From positions 186,001 through 250,000 of the forward strand of contig BPUI01000002.1 of the NCBI GenBank assembly GCA_019973575.1: DNA of 64,000 nucleotides, read 5' to 3'. Below the pieces are notes generated by a model. It saw nothing but the letters and a program-made list of their open reading frames with translations. It was not told the DNA's origin and searched no databases. This document shows, piece by piece, positions 10,779-20,286 of the stretch; the stretch's first letter is position 1, and each line of letters opens with the position of its first letter. The translations under genes and the position numbers were made by a program. This DNA is from Gemmatimonadetes bacterium T265 (GTDB lineage: Bacteria > Gemmatimonadota > Gemmatimonadetes > Gemmatimonadales > Gemmatimonadaceae).

Positions 10779-10814
10779 GAGCGGCCCCGCACAGACGTTC
10801 GTGCGGGGCCGCTC
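10779..10814. terminator. Bidirectional hairpin terminator between small gene and amtB
   Basis: A perfect 14-bp stem, GAGCGGCCCCGCAC paired with GTGCGGGGCCGCTC around an 8-nt loop, lies between two convergent genes: 31 nt after the small gene's stop and 16 nt after the amtB stop. It can serve both. Confidence 0.75.
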
Positions 10815-10829
10815 GGGCGTTCACGACCC

Positions 10830-12197
10830 TCACTGCCGGGCAACGCGCGGCGTCGGCGTGACCGGAAGCGACGCGAAAACACCGACTTCGTCGGGCGGCA
10901 GGTAGACGCTGCCGCCGAGCGCGGTACCGCGGCCGGCGAGGTCCGCCGACTCGCCCTGGTACGCGCTCTCTCCGTGCTCGCTGACGTCAACGCCATCGAT
11001 CTCGTCGGGGACGCTGACGCGGAGCGGCGAGACGACGTGGACGAGCGCGAGAATCCCGACACTCAGCGCGCCGGCCCATACGAGTGTGGCGAGCACGGCG
11101 AGCGCCTGGACCGCGAGAAGATGCGGATTCCCGGCGAGAAGGCCGTCCGCGCCGCCTGGGTTGACGGCCTTCGTGGCGAACACGCCCGTGAGTAGCGCGC
11201 CGACGATGCCGCCGACGCCGTGACACGCGAATACGTCGAGCGAGTCGTCGACGCGGGTGCGCGCGCGCAGGTGCAGCGCGCCGAAGCTCGCCGCGGCCGC
11301 GAGGACGCCGATCGCGATCGCGCTCCCGGGCGTGACGTAGCCGGCCGCCGGCGTGATCGCGACGAGGCCGACGACGGCGCCGGTCGCGGCGCCCACGGCC
11401 GAGGGCCGTGCGCCGCGGATTGCCTCGAGCGCGAGCCAGGTGAGGAGCGCCGACGACGCCGCGACGTGCGTCGTGACGAGAGCGTTGGCCGCGATCCCGT
11501 CGGCGGCGAGGGCCGAGCCGGCGTTGAAGCCGAACCAGCCGAACCAGAGGAGGCCGGCGCCGAGCAGGACGAAGGGTACGTTGTGCGGGACGGGCGGACG
11601 GCGTTCGATGCCGCGGCGCCGGCCGAGTGCAACCGCCGCGACGAGTGCGGCGGCGCCGGCCGAAATGTGCACGACTGTGCCGCCGGCGAAGTCGAGCGCG
11701 CCGAGCTGCTTGAGCCAGCCGCCGTCACCCCACACCCAGTGCGCGAGCGGGTCGTAGACGAACGTCGACCAGAGGAGCGCGAACGCGAGGTAGGCCGGGA
11801 ACCGCATCCGTTCCACGATCGCGCCGGAGACGATTGCGATTGTGATGCCGGCGAACATCGCCTGGTAACCGGCGTAGAGCACGTGCGGGACACCGGCCGC
11901 GTAGGTCGGGTTCGGGACCGCACCGACCCCGGACAGGAAGCGCCAGCCGAGCCCACCGACCCAGCGCGACCCCGGGGCGAATGCGAGCGAGTAGCCACAA
12001 AGGATCCACTGGACGGAAACGAGCGCGAGCGACGCGATGCTCATCAGCATCGTGTTGAGCGCGCTCTTGCCCCGCACGAGGCCGCCGTAGAAGAAGGCGA
12101 GTCCGGGGACCATGACCATCACGAGCGCGGTCGAGACGAGGATCCACGCCGTGTCACCCGCGCTCACGGTCGGCGGCGTCAAAGGTGTCTGGATCAT
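10830..12197 (-). CDS. amtB: Ammonium transporter AmtB
   Basis: AmtB forms a trimeric inner-membrane channel for ammonium uptake. The 455-residue protein shows the 11-helix Amt pattern with GLAFFYGGLVRGKSALN, the gate region GYQAMFAGITIAIVSG, the DFAGGTVVHISAG signature and the twin-histidine partners (in DPLAHWVW or VVHISAG, and ACHGVGGIVG). The C-terminal tail carries a segment (GESADLAGRGTA and beyond) that could contact the PII protein. The start ATG at 12197 overlaps the glnK stop (ATGA), giving coupled translation from a glnK-amtB mRNA. A hairpin terminator follows. Confidence 0.95.
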   Translation of the reverse strand: MIQTPLTPPTVSAGDTAWILVSTALVMVMVPGLAFFYGGLVRGKSALNTMLMSIASLALVSVQWILCGYSLAFAPGSRWVGGLGWRFLSGVGAVPNPTYAAGVPHVLYAGYQAMFAGITIAIVSGAIVERMRFPAYLAFALLWSTFVYDPLAHWVWGDGGWLKQLGALDFAGGTVVHISAGAAALVAAVALGRRRGIERRPPVPHNVPFVLLGAGLLWFGWFGFNAGSALAADGIAANALVTTHVAASSALLTWLALEAIRGARPSAVGAATGAVVGLVAITPAAGYVTPGSAIAIGVLAAAASFGALHLRARTRVDDSLDVFACHGVGGIVGALLTGVFATKAVNPGGADGLLAGNPHLLAVQALAVLATLVWAGALSVGILALVHVVSPLRVSVPDEIDGVDVSEHGESAYQGESADLAGRGTALGGSVYLPPDEVGVFASLPVTPTPRVARQ

Positions 12198-12607
12198 GCG
12201 GCGTCCTCCGCGTGGCCCGCGGCGGCGAGCTCGCGCTCGCGGCGCTGCACCGCGTCGGCGGTGACGGGTGTGAGTGCCGCGACGTCGCGCTCCCCGGTCC
12301 GGATGCGCACGACCTGTTCGAGCGCCTGGACGAAGATCTTCCCGTCACCGACGTCGCCCGTGCGCGCCGCGCCGAGGATCGCCTGGACGCACGGCTCGAC
12401 GAAAGGCTCCGAGCACGCCATCTCGAGCCGGACCTTGTCGTGGAACTCGAGGACCACTGTTTCGGCGCGGTAGCGCTGCACGACCTCGCGCTCGCCGCCG
12501 TGGCCGGCAACGCGCGAGACGGTCACGCCGGTGACGCCGACGCGAAAGAGAGCCGCCTTGACCTCGGGCAGGCGTTCCGGGCGGATGATTGCGGTGATGA
12601 GCTTCAC
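12194..12607 (-). CDS. glnK: PII nitrogen-regulatory protein, atypical T-loop
   Basis: PII proteins sense ATP/ADP and 2-oxoglutarate and block AmtB when nitrogen is plentiful. The 137-residue protein starts GTG (MKLITAIIRP) and keeps the B-loop AARTGDVGDGKIFV and C-loop VIRIRTGE-like QVVRIRTGE. The T-loop diverges: where E. coli GlnB has LYRGAEYMVDF this protein has RYRAETVVLEF, so the uridylylated Tyr51 is replaced and Gln39 of RQKGH is also absent. It has about 25 extra C-terminal residues (TPVTADAVQRRERELAAAG). It is translationally coupled to amtB, so GlnK is the fitting name. Control is probably by effector binding alone, an inference. Confidence 0.88.
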   Translation of the reverse strand: MKLITAIIRPERLPEVKAALFRVGVTGVTVSRVAGHGGEREVVQRYRAETVVLEFHDKVRLEMACSEPFVEPCVQAILGAARTGDVGDGKIFVQALEQVVRIRTGERDVAALTPVTADAVQRRERELAAAGHAEDAA

Positions 12608-12685
12608 GGGCGGGGTGGGTCGCGGGGGAAAGAACGCGCGGCGCTACCTTCGAGGCCTTCCCTGGAACTCTCACCCGTCTGGCCG

Positions 12686-15600
12686 GTGCGTCAATCCACC
12701 CCCCCGCGCGCACGCCGTGTGCGCGCGGCCTTTCGCACGTTCTTTATCGCCGGCGCGTTGGCGGCCGGCGTCGGGCGGACGCTCGCCGCGCAACGGTACA
12801 CGCGCCCCGACCGGCCGTGGACGACGTTCGAGACGGCACATTTCCGCTTGCACGCGCCGGCCGAGCTGGCCGACTGGGCGCGATACCTCGCCGCGCGGAT
12901 GGAGAGCGTGCGAACCGCAGAACTGCGCACGGTCGGAACGGTCCCGTCACAGGTCACGGACGTCGTCGTCGACGACCCGATCAACTCGGCGAACGGCTCG
13001 GCGTATCCGTACCTCGACGGGCCCGCGGTGTTTCTCTGGCCGGTGCCGCCCGACCCGCGTTCTTACATCGGTAACGCGCGGAGCTGGGGCGAGCTGCTCG
13101 CCGTCCACGAGTTCGCGCACATCGCCCACCTCACGCGACCGTCGCGGAACGCGCGACAGCGCTTGTTGCGCGCGCTGCTGCCCGGACGCATCGGGCCGGT
13201 GTCGACGCGCACGTCGCGCTGGGTATGGGAGGGGTACGCGACGTACGTCGAGGGGGTGCTGACCGGGTCGGGGCGGCCGCACGCGCCGCTCCGCGCGGCG
13301 GTGCTGCGTCGTTGGGCGCTCGACGGCGCGCTTCCGACGTACACCGGGATGAGTGCGACGGGCGGCTTCCTCGGCGGCAGTTTCGCGTACGTCATGGGCT
13401 CGGCGTACTTCGAATGGCTCGGCGCGACGCGCGGCGATTCCTCGCTCACGGCCGTCTGGCGCCGCGTCTCGGCGCGCGTGAACCGGCCGTTCGACGTCGC
13501 GTTCGCCGGCGTGTACGGCGACGGACCGGCGACGCTGTACGACCGCTTCGTCGCGGAGCTGACCGTCGCGGCCGCTGCGGAACGCGCGCGGCTCGACTCG
13601 GCGGGCCGGGTCGAGGGAACGCTGGTCCAACGCCTGAGTCGTTCGACGGGCGATCCGGCCGTGAGCCCGGACGGGCGCCACGTCGCGATCGAACTGGCGA
13701 GCGCGGACGGTCCCTCACGGCTGGTGGTCTGGCGCGCGGGTCCGGGGGCCTCGCACGACACGGTCGTCGATTCGGCCGAGGCGCGCGCGCGGCGCCGGCT
13801 CCTCGAGCGCGATCCCGAGGACGTGCCGGCAGTCCGCGCCTACCCGTCGCCACGTCGGCCCGTCGCGACGCTCCTCGCCGTGAACGGGCGCGGGCACCAC
13901 GACCCGCGCTGGTTCGCGGACGGGCGGCGGGTGCTGGTGTGGCGGTCGGAGTTGACGGCCGACGACGTGATGCGGCCGGACTTGTTCATCTGGGACACAC
14001 ACACCGGCGGCTTGCGGCGTGTCACGCGCGGCGCGGCCGTCCGCGACGCCGACCCGTCACCGGACGGCCGCCGCGCGGCCGCGGCGCGCTGCGCGGCCGG
14101 TCGCTGTGACCTCGTCGACGTCGATCTCGCGTCCGGCGCAGTCCGCACCGTCGTCAGCGGGACCTTCACCCGGACGTGGACGCGCCCGCGTTGGTCGCCC
14201 GACGGGCGGCGTCTGGTCGCGCCCGTGCAGGACGGCGGCCGGTGGCGGCTCGCCCTGGTCGACGGCGCGACCGGCGCGTACACGTTCGCGACGCCTAACG
14301 ACGGCGCCGAGCGCTACGACGCCGTGTTCACGCCGGACGGGGGCGCGCTCGTCTACACGTCCGAACGCGGCGGCGTCCCGAACGTCGTCCGGCTCGCGCT
14401 CGGCGATTCGACGGAACGCGCGCTGACGCGCGTGCTCGGGGCAGCGTTTGCGCCCGCGCCGAGCGCGGCGGAGCGGAGCGTGTACTACCTCGACCTGACG
14501 CCCCACGGGTTGGATCTGCGGCGCGTGGCGCCAGACGCGACGCCCGTCCCCGGCGACGTCGTCGACTTCAGCGCGCCGCCAGCGCTGGTGCCACGGTCGC
14601 CCGCCGCGGCGGTGCAGTCCGCGGTCGGGTCGCGGCCGCCGGTCGCGGTCGACACGTTCGCGACGGGTCCGGTGCGGGCGCACGCGTACGGGGCCGGACC
14701 GCGGCGCTACGTCGGCCTGCCGTTCGGGAGCGGGACGCCGGACGGGCTCGCGGGCGGCCTGCAACTCGCCAGCTTGGACCCCGCGGGGCGCCTGACGTGG
14801 TTGCTGCAGGGCGTCGCGAGCGACCCGCGCCCGTGGCACGGCGCGTCGCTGCGGGCGACCTGGCGCGGAACGCGGCCGGCGATCACCGGCGAGCTGTTCA
14901 CCGCGACACAGGCGCTGAGCGACCGGTCACGGCTCGCCGGCTTCGGGCCCGACGACCCCGCGCTCGCGGTGCGCACGCGTTATACGGCGGCCGCGCTATT
15001 CGCGGGCGGCGACGGCTGGCTGAACGCGACGTTAGGCGGTGGGCGCACGCCCGACGTGCGGCTGACAGGACGCGCCGGCGTGGTCGCCGGGCGGCTCCGG
15101 CAGGACAACGCGGGCGCCGGCGCTGCGACCGCCGCGACGGGGCGGCGCCTCGCGCTGGCCGAGGGTGGCCTGAGCGCCGGCGGCGCGCGGGGCGACCGCG
15201 GGCTGTACGCGTCGCTCGGCGCGCAGGTCGCGTCGGGGCACACGGGCGGTGCCAACTGGCGACGCGGCATGCTGACCGGGGCGATCGGGGCGTACGACGA
15301 CCGCTTCGGCGTGCGGCTCGACGGGGCGTACGCGGCCGCCGACCGCGGCGCGCCCGCCTACGAGCGGCCCGCGGTCGGCGGCGCGGCGCCCGGGCTGTTC
15401 GACCCGGGCGTGGTCTCGCAGCGACTCGCCTTCCCCGCCCTGCCGACCGCGTACCGGGCGGGGCGGAGCGCCGCGCTCTCGCGCCTAACGCTGACGGGCG
15501 CGCTGCTCACGCCCTACGCGGCCGCGGCGGGCGCCGGCGACCGGCCCGGCGGCTGGACGCGCGTGGTCGGCGTCGAGACGCGCGCGGTGACGCCGTTCGC

Positions 15601-15712
15601 GCCGTTCGCGCGCGCGCCGCAGTCGCGGCTCGTCGGCGGGGTGGCGCGGATCTTCGACGGCCCGCTCCGCGACCGCACGCGCGGGTACGTCAGCGCGGTG
15701 TTCGTGCCGTGA
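12686..15712 (+). CDS. Exported zinc-metallopeptidase / TolB-propeller protein
   Basis: This 1008-residue protein begins with a signal peptide (hydrophobic [11 protein letters not shown], cleavage near LAA-Q). Next is a gluzincin-type domain with HEFAHIAH (about residues 147-154) and downstream [10 protein letters not shown], which fits an HExxH plus Glu zinc site. From about residue 320 come repeated TolB-like blades ([48 protein letters not shown]). The last 300 residues are rich in Gly/Ala and aromatic residues, as in a beta-barrel. Peptidase MA-like proteins with PD40 repeats are known, but the substrate is not. The start is GTG at 12686. Its last 23 nt overlap the convergent aceB. Confidence 0.75.
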   Translation: MRQSTPPRARRVRAAFRTFFIAGALAAGVGRTLAAQRYTRPDRPWTTFETAHFRLHAPAELADWARYLAARMESVRTAELRTVGTVPSQVTDVVVDDPINSANGSAYPYLDGPAVFLWPVPPDPRSYIGNARSWGELLAVHEFAHIAHLTRPSRNARQRLLRALLPGRIGPVSTRTSRWVWEGYATYVEGVLTGSGRPHAPLRAAVLRRWALDGALPTYTGMSATGGFLGGSFAYVMGSAYFEWLGATRGDSSLTAVWRRVSARVNRPFDVAFAGVYGDGPATLYDRFVAELTVAAAAERARLDSAGRVEGTLVQRLSRSTGDPAVSPDGRHVAIELASADGPSRLVVWRAGPGASHDTVVDSAEARARRRLLERDPEDVPAVRAYPSPRRPVATLLAVNGRGHHDPRWFADGRRVLVWRSELTADDVMRPDLFIWDTHTGGLRRVTRGAAVRDADPSPDGRRAAAARCAAGRCDLVDVDLASGAVRTVVSGTFTRTWTRPRWSPDGRRLVAPVQDGGRWRLALVDGATGAYTFATPNDGAERYDAVFTPDGGALVYTSERGGVPNVVRLALGDSTERALTRVLGAAFAPAPSAAERSVYYLDLTPHGLDLRRVAPDATPVPGDVVDFSAPPALVPRSPAAAVQSAVGSRPPVAVDTFATGPVRAHAYGAGPRRYVGLPFGSGTPDGLAGGLQLASLDPAGRLTWLLQGVASDPRPWHGASLRATWRGTRPAITGELFTATQALSDRSRLAGFGPDDPALAVRTRYTAAALFAGGDGWLNATLGGGRTPDVRLTGRAGVVAGRLRQDNAGAGAATAATGRRLALAEGGLSAGGARGDRGLYASLGAQVASGHTGGANWRRGMLTGAIGAYDDRFGVRLDGAYAAADRGAPAYERPAVGGAAPGLFDPGVVSQRLAFPALPTAYRAGRSAALSRLTLTGALLTPYAAAAGAGDRPGGWTRVVGVETRAVTPFAPFARAPQSRLVGGVARIFDGPLRDRTRGYVSAVFVP

Positions 15713-17396
15713 CGTGCCCCCGCAGGGGGTCGCCGTGCGGCGGCTCGGGGTCGGGGTCGTCGCCGGGCACGGCCGTGCCGTCCGCGTCGACCGCACCGTC
15801 GAGCAGGGCGTATGCGCCTAACGTCAGGAACTCCTCGAACTTCTCGCTCAGCACGAGGCGGTCGAGGAGCGCGGCGGCGGCGGCGAGCCGGTGGCCCGTG
15901 CCGGCGCGCTCGGCCTCGAGCGCGTCCAGCTCGGCCGTCCGCACGGCGCGGTAGTGCTCGGGGGTAACGCGCGTGCCGTCGGCGGTGGTGACGCCCCGGT
16001 GCACCCACTGCCAGAGCTGCGCGCGCGAGATCTCGGCCGTCGCCGCGTCCTCCATCAGGTTGTGGATCGCGACCGCCCCCGAGCCGCGCAGCCACGCCTC
16101 GAGGTACTGTAGCGCGACGTTCACATTGAGCCGCACGCCCGCGTCCGTGACCGTGCCGCCCGGCACGCGGAGGTCCGCGATCGCGCGCGCGTCGGCGACG
16201 ACGTCATCGCGCAGGCGATCTTTCTGGTTCGGGCGCTCGCCGAGTCGTTCGGCGAAGACCTGCATCGCGACGGGCACGAGGTCCGGGTGCGCCACCCACG
16301 TCCCGTCGAAGCCGTCGGCGGCCTCGCGGAGCTTGTCTTCGCGCACGCGCGCGACCGCGGCCTCGGTCACGGCGGCGTCGCGCCGGTTGGGAATGAACGC
16401 GGCCATCCCGCCGATCGCGTGCGCGCCGCGGCGGTGGCAGGTGCGGACGAGGAGCTCGGTGTAGGCGCGCATGAACGGCACGGTCATCGTCACCTGCGCG
16501 CGGTCCGGGAGCACCGGCGCGCCGGGCGCAGTGCCTAACTTCTTGATCGCCGAGAAGATGTAGTCCCAGCGCCCGGCGTTGAGCCCCGACGCGTGGTCGC
16601 GCAGTTCGAAGAGGATCTCGTCCATCGCGAACGCGGCGAGGATCGTCTCGACGAGGACCGTCGCGCGGACGCTGCCGTGCGGGACGCCGAGCGCCTGCTG
16701 CGCGTGGACGAACACGTCGTTCCAGAGCCGCGCCTCCTCGCGGCTCTCGAGCTTCGGCAGGTAGAAGTACGGCCCCGTGCCGCGCGCGAGCGACTCGGCC
16801 GCGTTGTGGAACATGTAGAGGCCGGAGTCGAACAACGTCGCCGACACCGGCCGCCCGTCGACGAGCACGTGACGCTCGTCGAGGTGCCACCCGCGCGGCC
16901 GGACGAGCAACGTCGCCGTGGTCTCGTCGAGCGCGTAGCGCCGCCCGCCCTGTTCGAGCGTGAGCGTGCGCCGGACGGCGTCCATCAAGTTCGCCTGCCC
17001 GTCGACGACGTTCCGCCAGGTCGGGCTGTTCGCGTCCTCGAGGTCGGCCATGAAGCAGTCCGCGCGGGAGTTGAGCGCGTTGATCATCATCTTCCGGTCG
17101 ACGGGGCCGGTGATCTCGACGCGGCGCCGGTCGAGGTCGGCGGGCGTCGGCGCGACGCGCCAGTCGCCCGCGCGGACGTCGCCCGCGTCCGCCGCGAAGT
17201 CCGGCAGCTCGCCCGCCGTGATGTGCGCCTGCCGCGCGCGGCGTTCGTCCAGCAACGCGCGCCGACGGGCGCCGAAGCGTCGCTCGAGGTCGGCCACGAA
17301 TGCCAGGGCGGCGGGGGTGAGCACCCGGTCGGCAGCGAGCGGGAGGTCACCCGACCCGGGCGGACGGACGGCAACGCCGGAGGGCAGCGCGGACAT
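15690..17396 (-). CDS. aceB: Malate synthase A
   Basis: AceB condenses glyoxylate with acetyl-CoA to malate in the glyoxylate shunt. The 568-residue length matches isoform A. Seen: [24 protein letters not shown] (read as separate conserved segments), [37 protein letters not shown] and the C-terminal [18 protein letters not shown] with the catalytic aspartate. No isocitrate lyase lies nearby, so glyoxylate may come from an aceA elsewhere or from glycolate or glycine. Two TTA-GGC Leu-Gly pairs are present (15816, 16533). The 3' end overlaps the convergent metallopeptidase gene by 23 nt, leaving no room for a separate terminator. Confidence 0.95.
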   Translation of the reverse strand: MSALPSGVAVRPPGSGDLPLAADRVLTPAALAFVADLERRFGARRRALLDERRARQAHITAGELPDFAADAGDVRAGDWRVAPTPADLDRRRVEITGPVDRKMMINALNSRADCFMADLEDANSPTWRNVVDGQANLMDAVRRTLTLEQGGRRYALDETTATLLVRPRGWHLDERHVLVDGRPVSATLFDSGLYMFHNAAESLARGTGPYFYLPKLESREEARLWNDVFVHAQQALGVPHGSVRATVLVETILAAFAMDEILFELRDHASGLNAGRWDYIFSAIKKLGTAPGAPVLPDRAQVTMTVPFMRAYTELLVRTCHRRGAHAIGGMAAFIPNRRDAAVTEAAVARVREDKLREAADGFDGTWVAHPDLVPVAMQVFAERLGERPNQKDRLRDDVVADARAIADLRVPGGTVTDAGVRLNVNVALQYLEAWLRGSGAVAIHNLMEDAATAEISRAQLWQWVHRGVTTADGTRVTPEHYRAVRTAELDALEAERAGTGHRLAAAAALLDRLVLSEKFEEFLTLGAYALLDGAVDADGTAVPGDDPDPEPPHGDPLRGHVTARTPR

Positions 17397-17482
17397 GCGG
17401 GAATCGGGAAGACGAGGACGGACGCGCCGACCGGCGACGCAGCGCCGCAGCAGACGTCGCGGCCGCCAGTGTCGGACAGAAC

Positions 17483-17488
17483 TAGCTT
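17483..17488 (+). promoter_or_regulatory. -10 box for leaderless thioredoxin-like gene
   Basis: TAGCTT is followed after 6 nt (GCGTGC) by the ATG at 17495. No Shine-Dalgarno fits in this space, so the message probably starts at the start codon. The -35 region is not recognisable. Confidence 0.4.
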
Positions 17489-17494
17489 GCGTGC

Positions 17495-18091
17495 ATGTCT
17501 TCGACCACCACTACCACGCACGTACTCGACGCGCCGACGCCGTCCGCCGACGCGGACGCGCTCCGCGACCGCTTCGCGTCGGCCCCGACGCTCGCCGAGT
17601 TCCTCCCGACCGCGGTCAAGAACGCCGACCTGTGGCGCACGACCGCGCGGCTCGCCAAGGTTCCCGACGAGATCGTCGCCCGCGTAGCCGCCCTCGGCGG
17701 GCGCTACCACCTCCTCGTCCTTTCGGAGGATTGGTGCGGAGACGCGGTGAACTCGGTGCCGTACGCGGCGCGCCTGGCCGAGCTGGCGCCGAACCTCGGG
17801 CTTCGCGTGCTGCCGCGGGACGAGAACCTCGACCTCATGGACGCGCACCTCACGGCCGGATCGCGCTCGATCCCCGCGGTGGTCGTGTACGACGACGCGT
17901 TCGTGGAGCGCGGCTGGTGGGGGCCGCGCCCGGCCGAGTTGCAGGCGTGGGTGCTCGGGCCCGGGCAAGCGTTGGAGAAGGAGGCGCGGTATAAAGAGGT
18001 GCGCACGTGGTACGCGCGTGACCGCGGCCGGAGCACGCTCGCCGAACTCGTCGCGCTGCTCGAGAGCGTCGCGGAACGCGCACGGCCGTAG
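17495..18091 (+). CDS. Thioredoxin-like protein with single active-site cysteine
   Basis: This 198-residue cytosolic protein resembles the thioredoxin_9 family: [22 protein letters not shown] is the active-site region (given here in conserved parts), followed by [14 protein letters not shown] and the cis-Pro strand [11 protein letters not shown]. The second cysteine of the usual CxxC is replaced (WCGDA), so it cannot be a simple dithiol reductase; a monothiol or binding role is possible. About 50 residues precede the fold. The start lies just behind a TAGCTT box. A short hairpin (GTCGCGC/GCGCGAC, 18094-18110) follows the stop. It is divergent from aceB with no evident link. Confidence 0.8.
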   Translation: MSSTTTTTHVLDAPTPSADADALRDRFASAPTLAEFLPTAVKNADLWRTTARLAKVPDEIVARVAALGGRYHLLVLSEDWCGDAVNSVPYAARLAELAPNLGLRVLPRDENLDLMDAHLTAGSRSIPAVVVYDDAFVERGWWGPRPAELQAWVLGPGQALEKEARYKEVRTWYARDRGRSTLAELVALLESVAERARP

Positions 18092-18310
18092 CAGTCGCGC
18101 GACGCGCGACGGGGCGCACTGCTGGGCGGGAACCCGCGCAGGCGGCGAGCGTAGGACGCGGGAGGACCCGCCGCGGGGCGGCCGGCGTTCGGCTGTGACA
18201 GCGCGAGCGCCTACATCGTCCCGCCCTGGGTTGCGCGCTCGAACACGCCCCGCCGCCCGCGGCGCCCGGACGACGTCGCCGGGCGTCGCTGAACGCCCCC
18301 GCCCCGCCAC

Positions 18311-20269
18311 ATGCCTTCCGTCACATCACCGTCGTCCGATCCGGCCGAGCGTTCGCCGGTCGTTCCTCCCCGCGGTGTCGCGACCGCGTTGTCCGGCGAA
18401 CCGACCCGCGAGCGCCGGAACTGGCGCACGCGGGTGCGGCTCGACCTCCTGACGCGAAGCGGAGGGCCGGTCCGCTACGGTCTCCTCGCGCTGGTGCTCG
18501 CGCTGACCGTAGCCGTCGCGACGGGGTGGCGCGTGCTGCACCCGGGCGCGCCGGAGGCGGTCTCCGTGGCGTACTCGGAGCTGGCGACCTTCATCGACGC
18601 GAACCGGGTGGGCGACGTACTGGTCGACGCGGGCGGTACGCGGGTGACGGCGCAACTGAAAGCGCGCGAGCTCGTCGGCTTTCACGTCACCGGAGTCGTG
18701 ACGGCGTCCGTTCCGGCGCGCGCGCTCACGGTCGACGTCCTGGACCGGTGGGCGCGCACGGGCGCGCGGGTGCGCGTGGCCGACGCGGACGCGGTGACCG
18801 GCCAGGAACTGGTCCAGATCGTCGGCCTGCTGCTGCTCGCGACCGTCGTCGGATTCACGCTCGTGCGCCAGCGGGGCGGCGGAACCGCGCGCCGGTTTGG
18901 CGCCACCCCGCCCGATCGGCAGCTCACGCTTGCCGACGTCGGGGGCGCGCAGGAAGCCCGCGCCGATGTCCGCGACGTGGTCGCGTATCTGAAAGCGCCG
19001 GAACGCTTCCGCGCCATGGGCGCGAAGTGTCCCAAGGGTCTACTGCTGGTCGGCCCGCCCGGCACCGGGAAAACACTCCTCGCCCGTGCGATCGCGGGCG
19101 AGGCCGGCGTTCCGGTCATCCAGGCCGCCGGCTCCGACTTCAACGAGATGTACGTCGGCGTCGGGTCGAAGCGCGTCCGCCAACTCGCAAAGCAGGCACG
19201 CGAGCAGGCGCCGTGCATCGTCTTCATCGACGAGTTCGACTCGCTCGGCGGCCGTCGCGGGCGGCCGAACCGGTCGGGCGAAGAAGAGGTCACGCTCAAC
19301 CAGCTACTCGTCGAGATGGACGGCATGGCGGGGAGCGAGGGCGTGGTCTGGATGGCGGCGACGAACCGTGAGGACATGCTCGACCCGGCCGTGCGGCGCC
19401 CGGGGCGCTTCGACCGCGTCGTCGAGGTCGGGCTCCCCACGGCCGCGGACCGGCTGGAAATTCTGCGGATCCACGCGCGCGCGGCCAAGCTCGCCCCCGA
19501 CGTCGACCTCGAGCGCCTGGCGCAGCTGACGGTCGGGCACTCGGGCGCCGAGCTCGCCAACCTGCTGAACGAGGCGGCGATCGTCGCGGTGCAGGACGAC
19601 GCGTCGCTGATCACCGCCGCGCACATCGAGCAGGCGCGCGACAAGATCCTGCTCGGCCGCGTGCGGGCGGGCGTCGTCGTGCGCGACGACGAGCGTCGGC
19701 TGATCGCCCTGCACGAGGCGGGGCACGCCGTCGTCGGGCTGATCGCCTGTCCGGAGGACCGGCTGCACAAGGTCACGATCCAGCCGCGCGGCCGGACGAT
19801 GGGCGCGGCGCACTTCGCGCCCGACTCGGACCGCCACCTGCACACGCGCCGGTACCTGCTCGGCGTGCTCGCGAAAACGTTAGGCGGCCGCGCGGCCGAG
19901 CTGGTGTTCGTGGGGCCGGAGGAGATCACCTCGGGCGCGGGCGGAGACCTCGTGCAGGCGACGGGCGTCGCGCGCCGCATGGTCGCCGACTTCGGGATGA
20001 GCGACGAGGTCGGGCTCGTGAGCGCGGACGCCTCGGCGAACGGCGGCGCGCCCTCGTCGCAGCTGCTCGGCCAGATCGACTCGGCGACGCGCGCGCTGAT
20101 CCGCGAGCAGGCGGCGCGCGCCGAGGCGCTGGTCCGCGAGCACCGGGCCGCGGTCGAGGCGGTGGCGGACGCGCTGATCGCGCGCGACGTGCTGAGCGCG
20201 GACGAGGTGATCGCGCTGGCCGAGGCGCACGGGGTCTCGGTGGCACAGCGCCCCCTCGCCGCTGCCTAA
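18311..20269 (+). CDS. Second FtsH-type AAA+ zinc metalloprotease
   Basis: This 652-residue FtsH paralogue has a polar N-terminus of about 50 residues, membrane helices near residues 55-74 and 165-185 with a short periplasmic part, Walker A GPPGTGKT, Walker B CIVFIDEFDSLGG, RRPGRFDR, HEAGHA and TSGAGGDLVQAT. Compared with the copy at 6506 it has FDS for IDA in Walker B, a different pore-side loop (RGRPNRSGEEEVTLNQ) and a shorter tail. It stands alone. Its stop codon lies in a GCCTAAC heptamer and a TTA-GGC pair encodes Leu-Gly in KTLGGR. Two FtsH enzymes may have different substrates; which cannot be told. Confidence 0.92.
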   Translation: MPSVTSPSSDPAERSPVVPPRGVATALSGEPTRERRNWRTRVRLDLLTRSGGPVRYGLLALVLALTVAVATGWRVLHPGAPEAVSVAYSELATFIDANRVGDVLVDAGGTRVTAQLKARELVGFHVTGVVTASVPARALTVDVLDRWARTGARVRVADADAVTGQELVQIVGLLLLATVVGFTLVRQRGGGTARRFGATPPDRQLTLADVGGAQEARADVRDVVAYLKAPERFRAMGAKCPKGLLLVGPPGTGKTLLARAIAGEAGVPVIQAAGSDFNEMYVGVGSKRVRQLAKQAREQAPCIVFIDEFDSLGGRRGRPNRSGEEEVTLNQLLVEMDGMAGSEGVVWMAATNREDMLDPAVRRPGRFDRVVEVGLPTAADRLEILRIHARAAKLAPDVDLERLAQLTVGHSGAELANLLNEAAIVAVQDDASLITAAHIEQARDKILLGRVRAGVVVRDDERRLIALHEAGHAVVGLIACPEDRLHKVTIQPRGRTMGAAHFAPDSDRHLHTRRYLLGVLAKTLGGRAAELVFVGPEEITSGAGGDLVQATGVARRMVADFGMSDEVGLVSADASANGGAPSSQLLGQIDSATRALIREQAARAEALVREHRAAVEAVADALIARDVLSADEVIALAEAHGVSVAQRPLAAA

Positions 20270-20286
20270 CGCCCGCGCCGCCGCGC

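Noticed and set aside
15690-17396. A complete glyoxylate-shunt operon
   Set aside because: Only malate synthase is present; no isocitrate lyase or regulator is adjacent.
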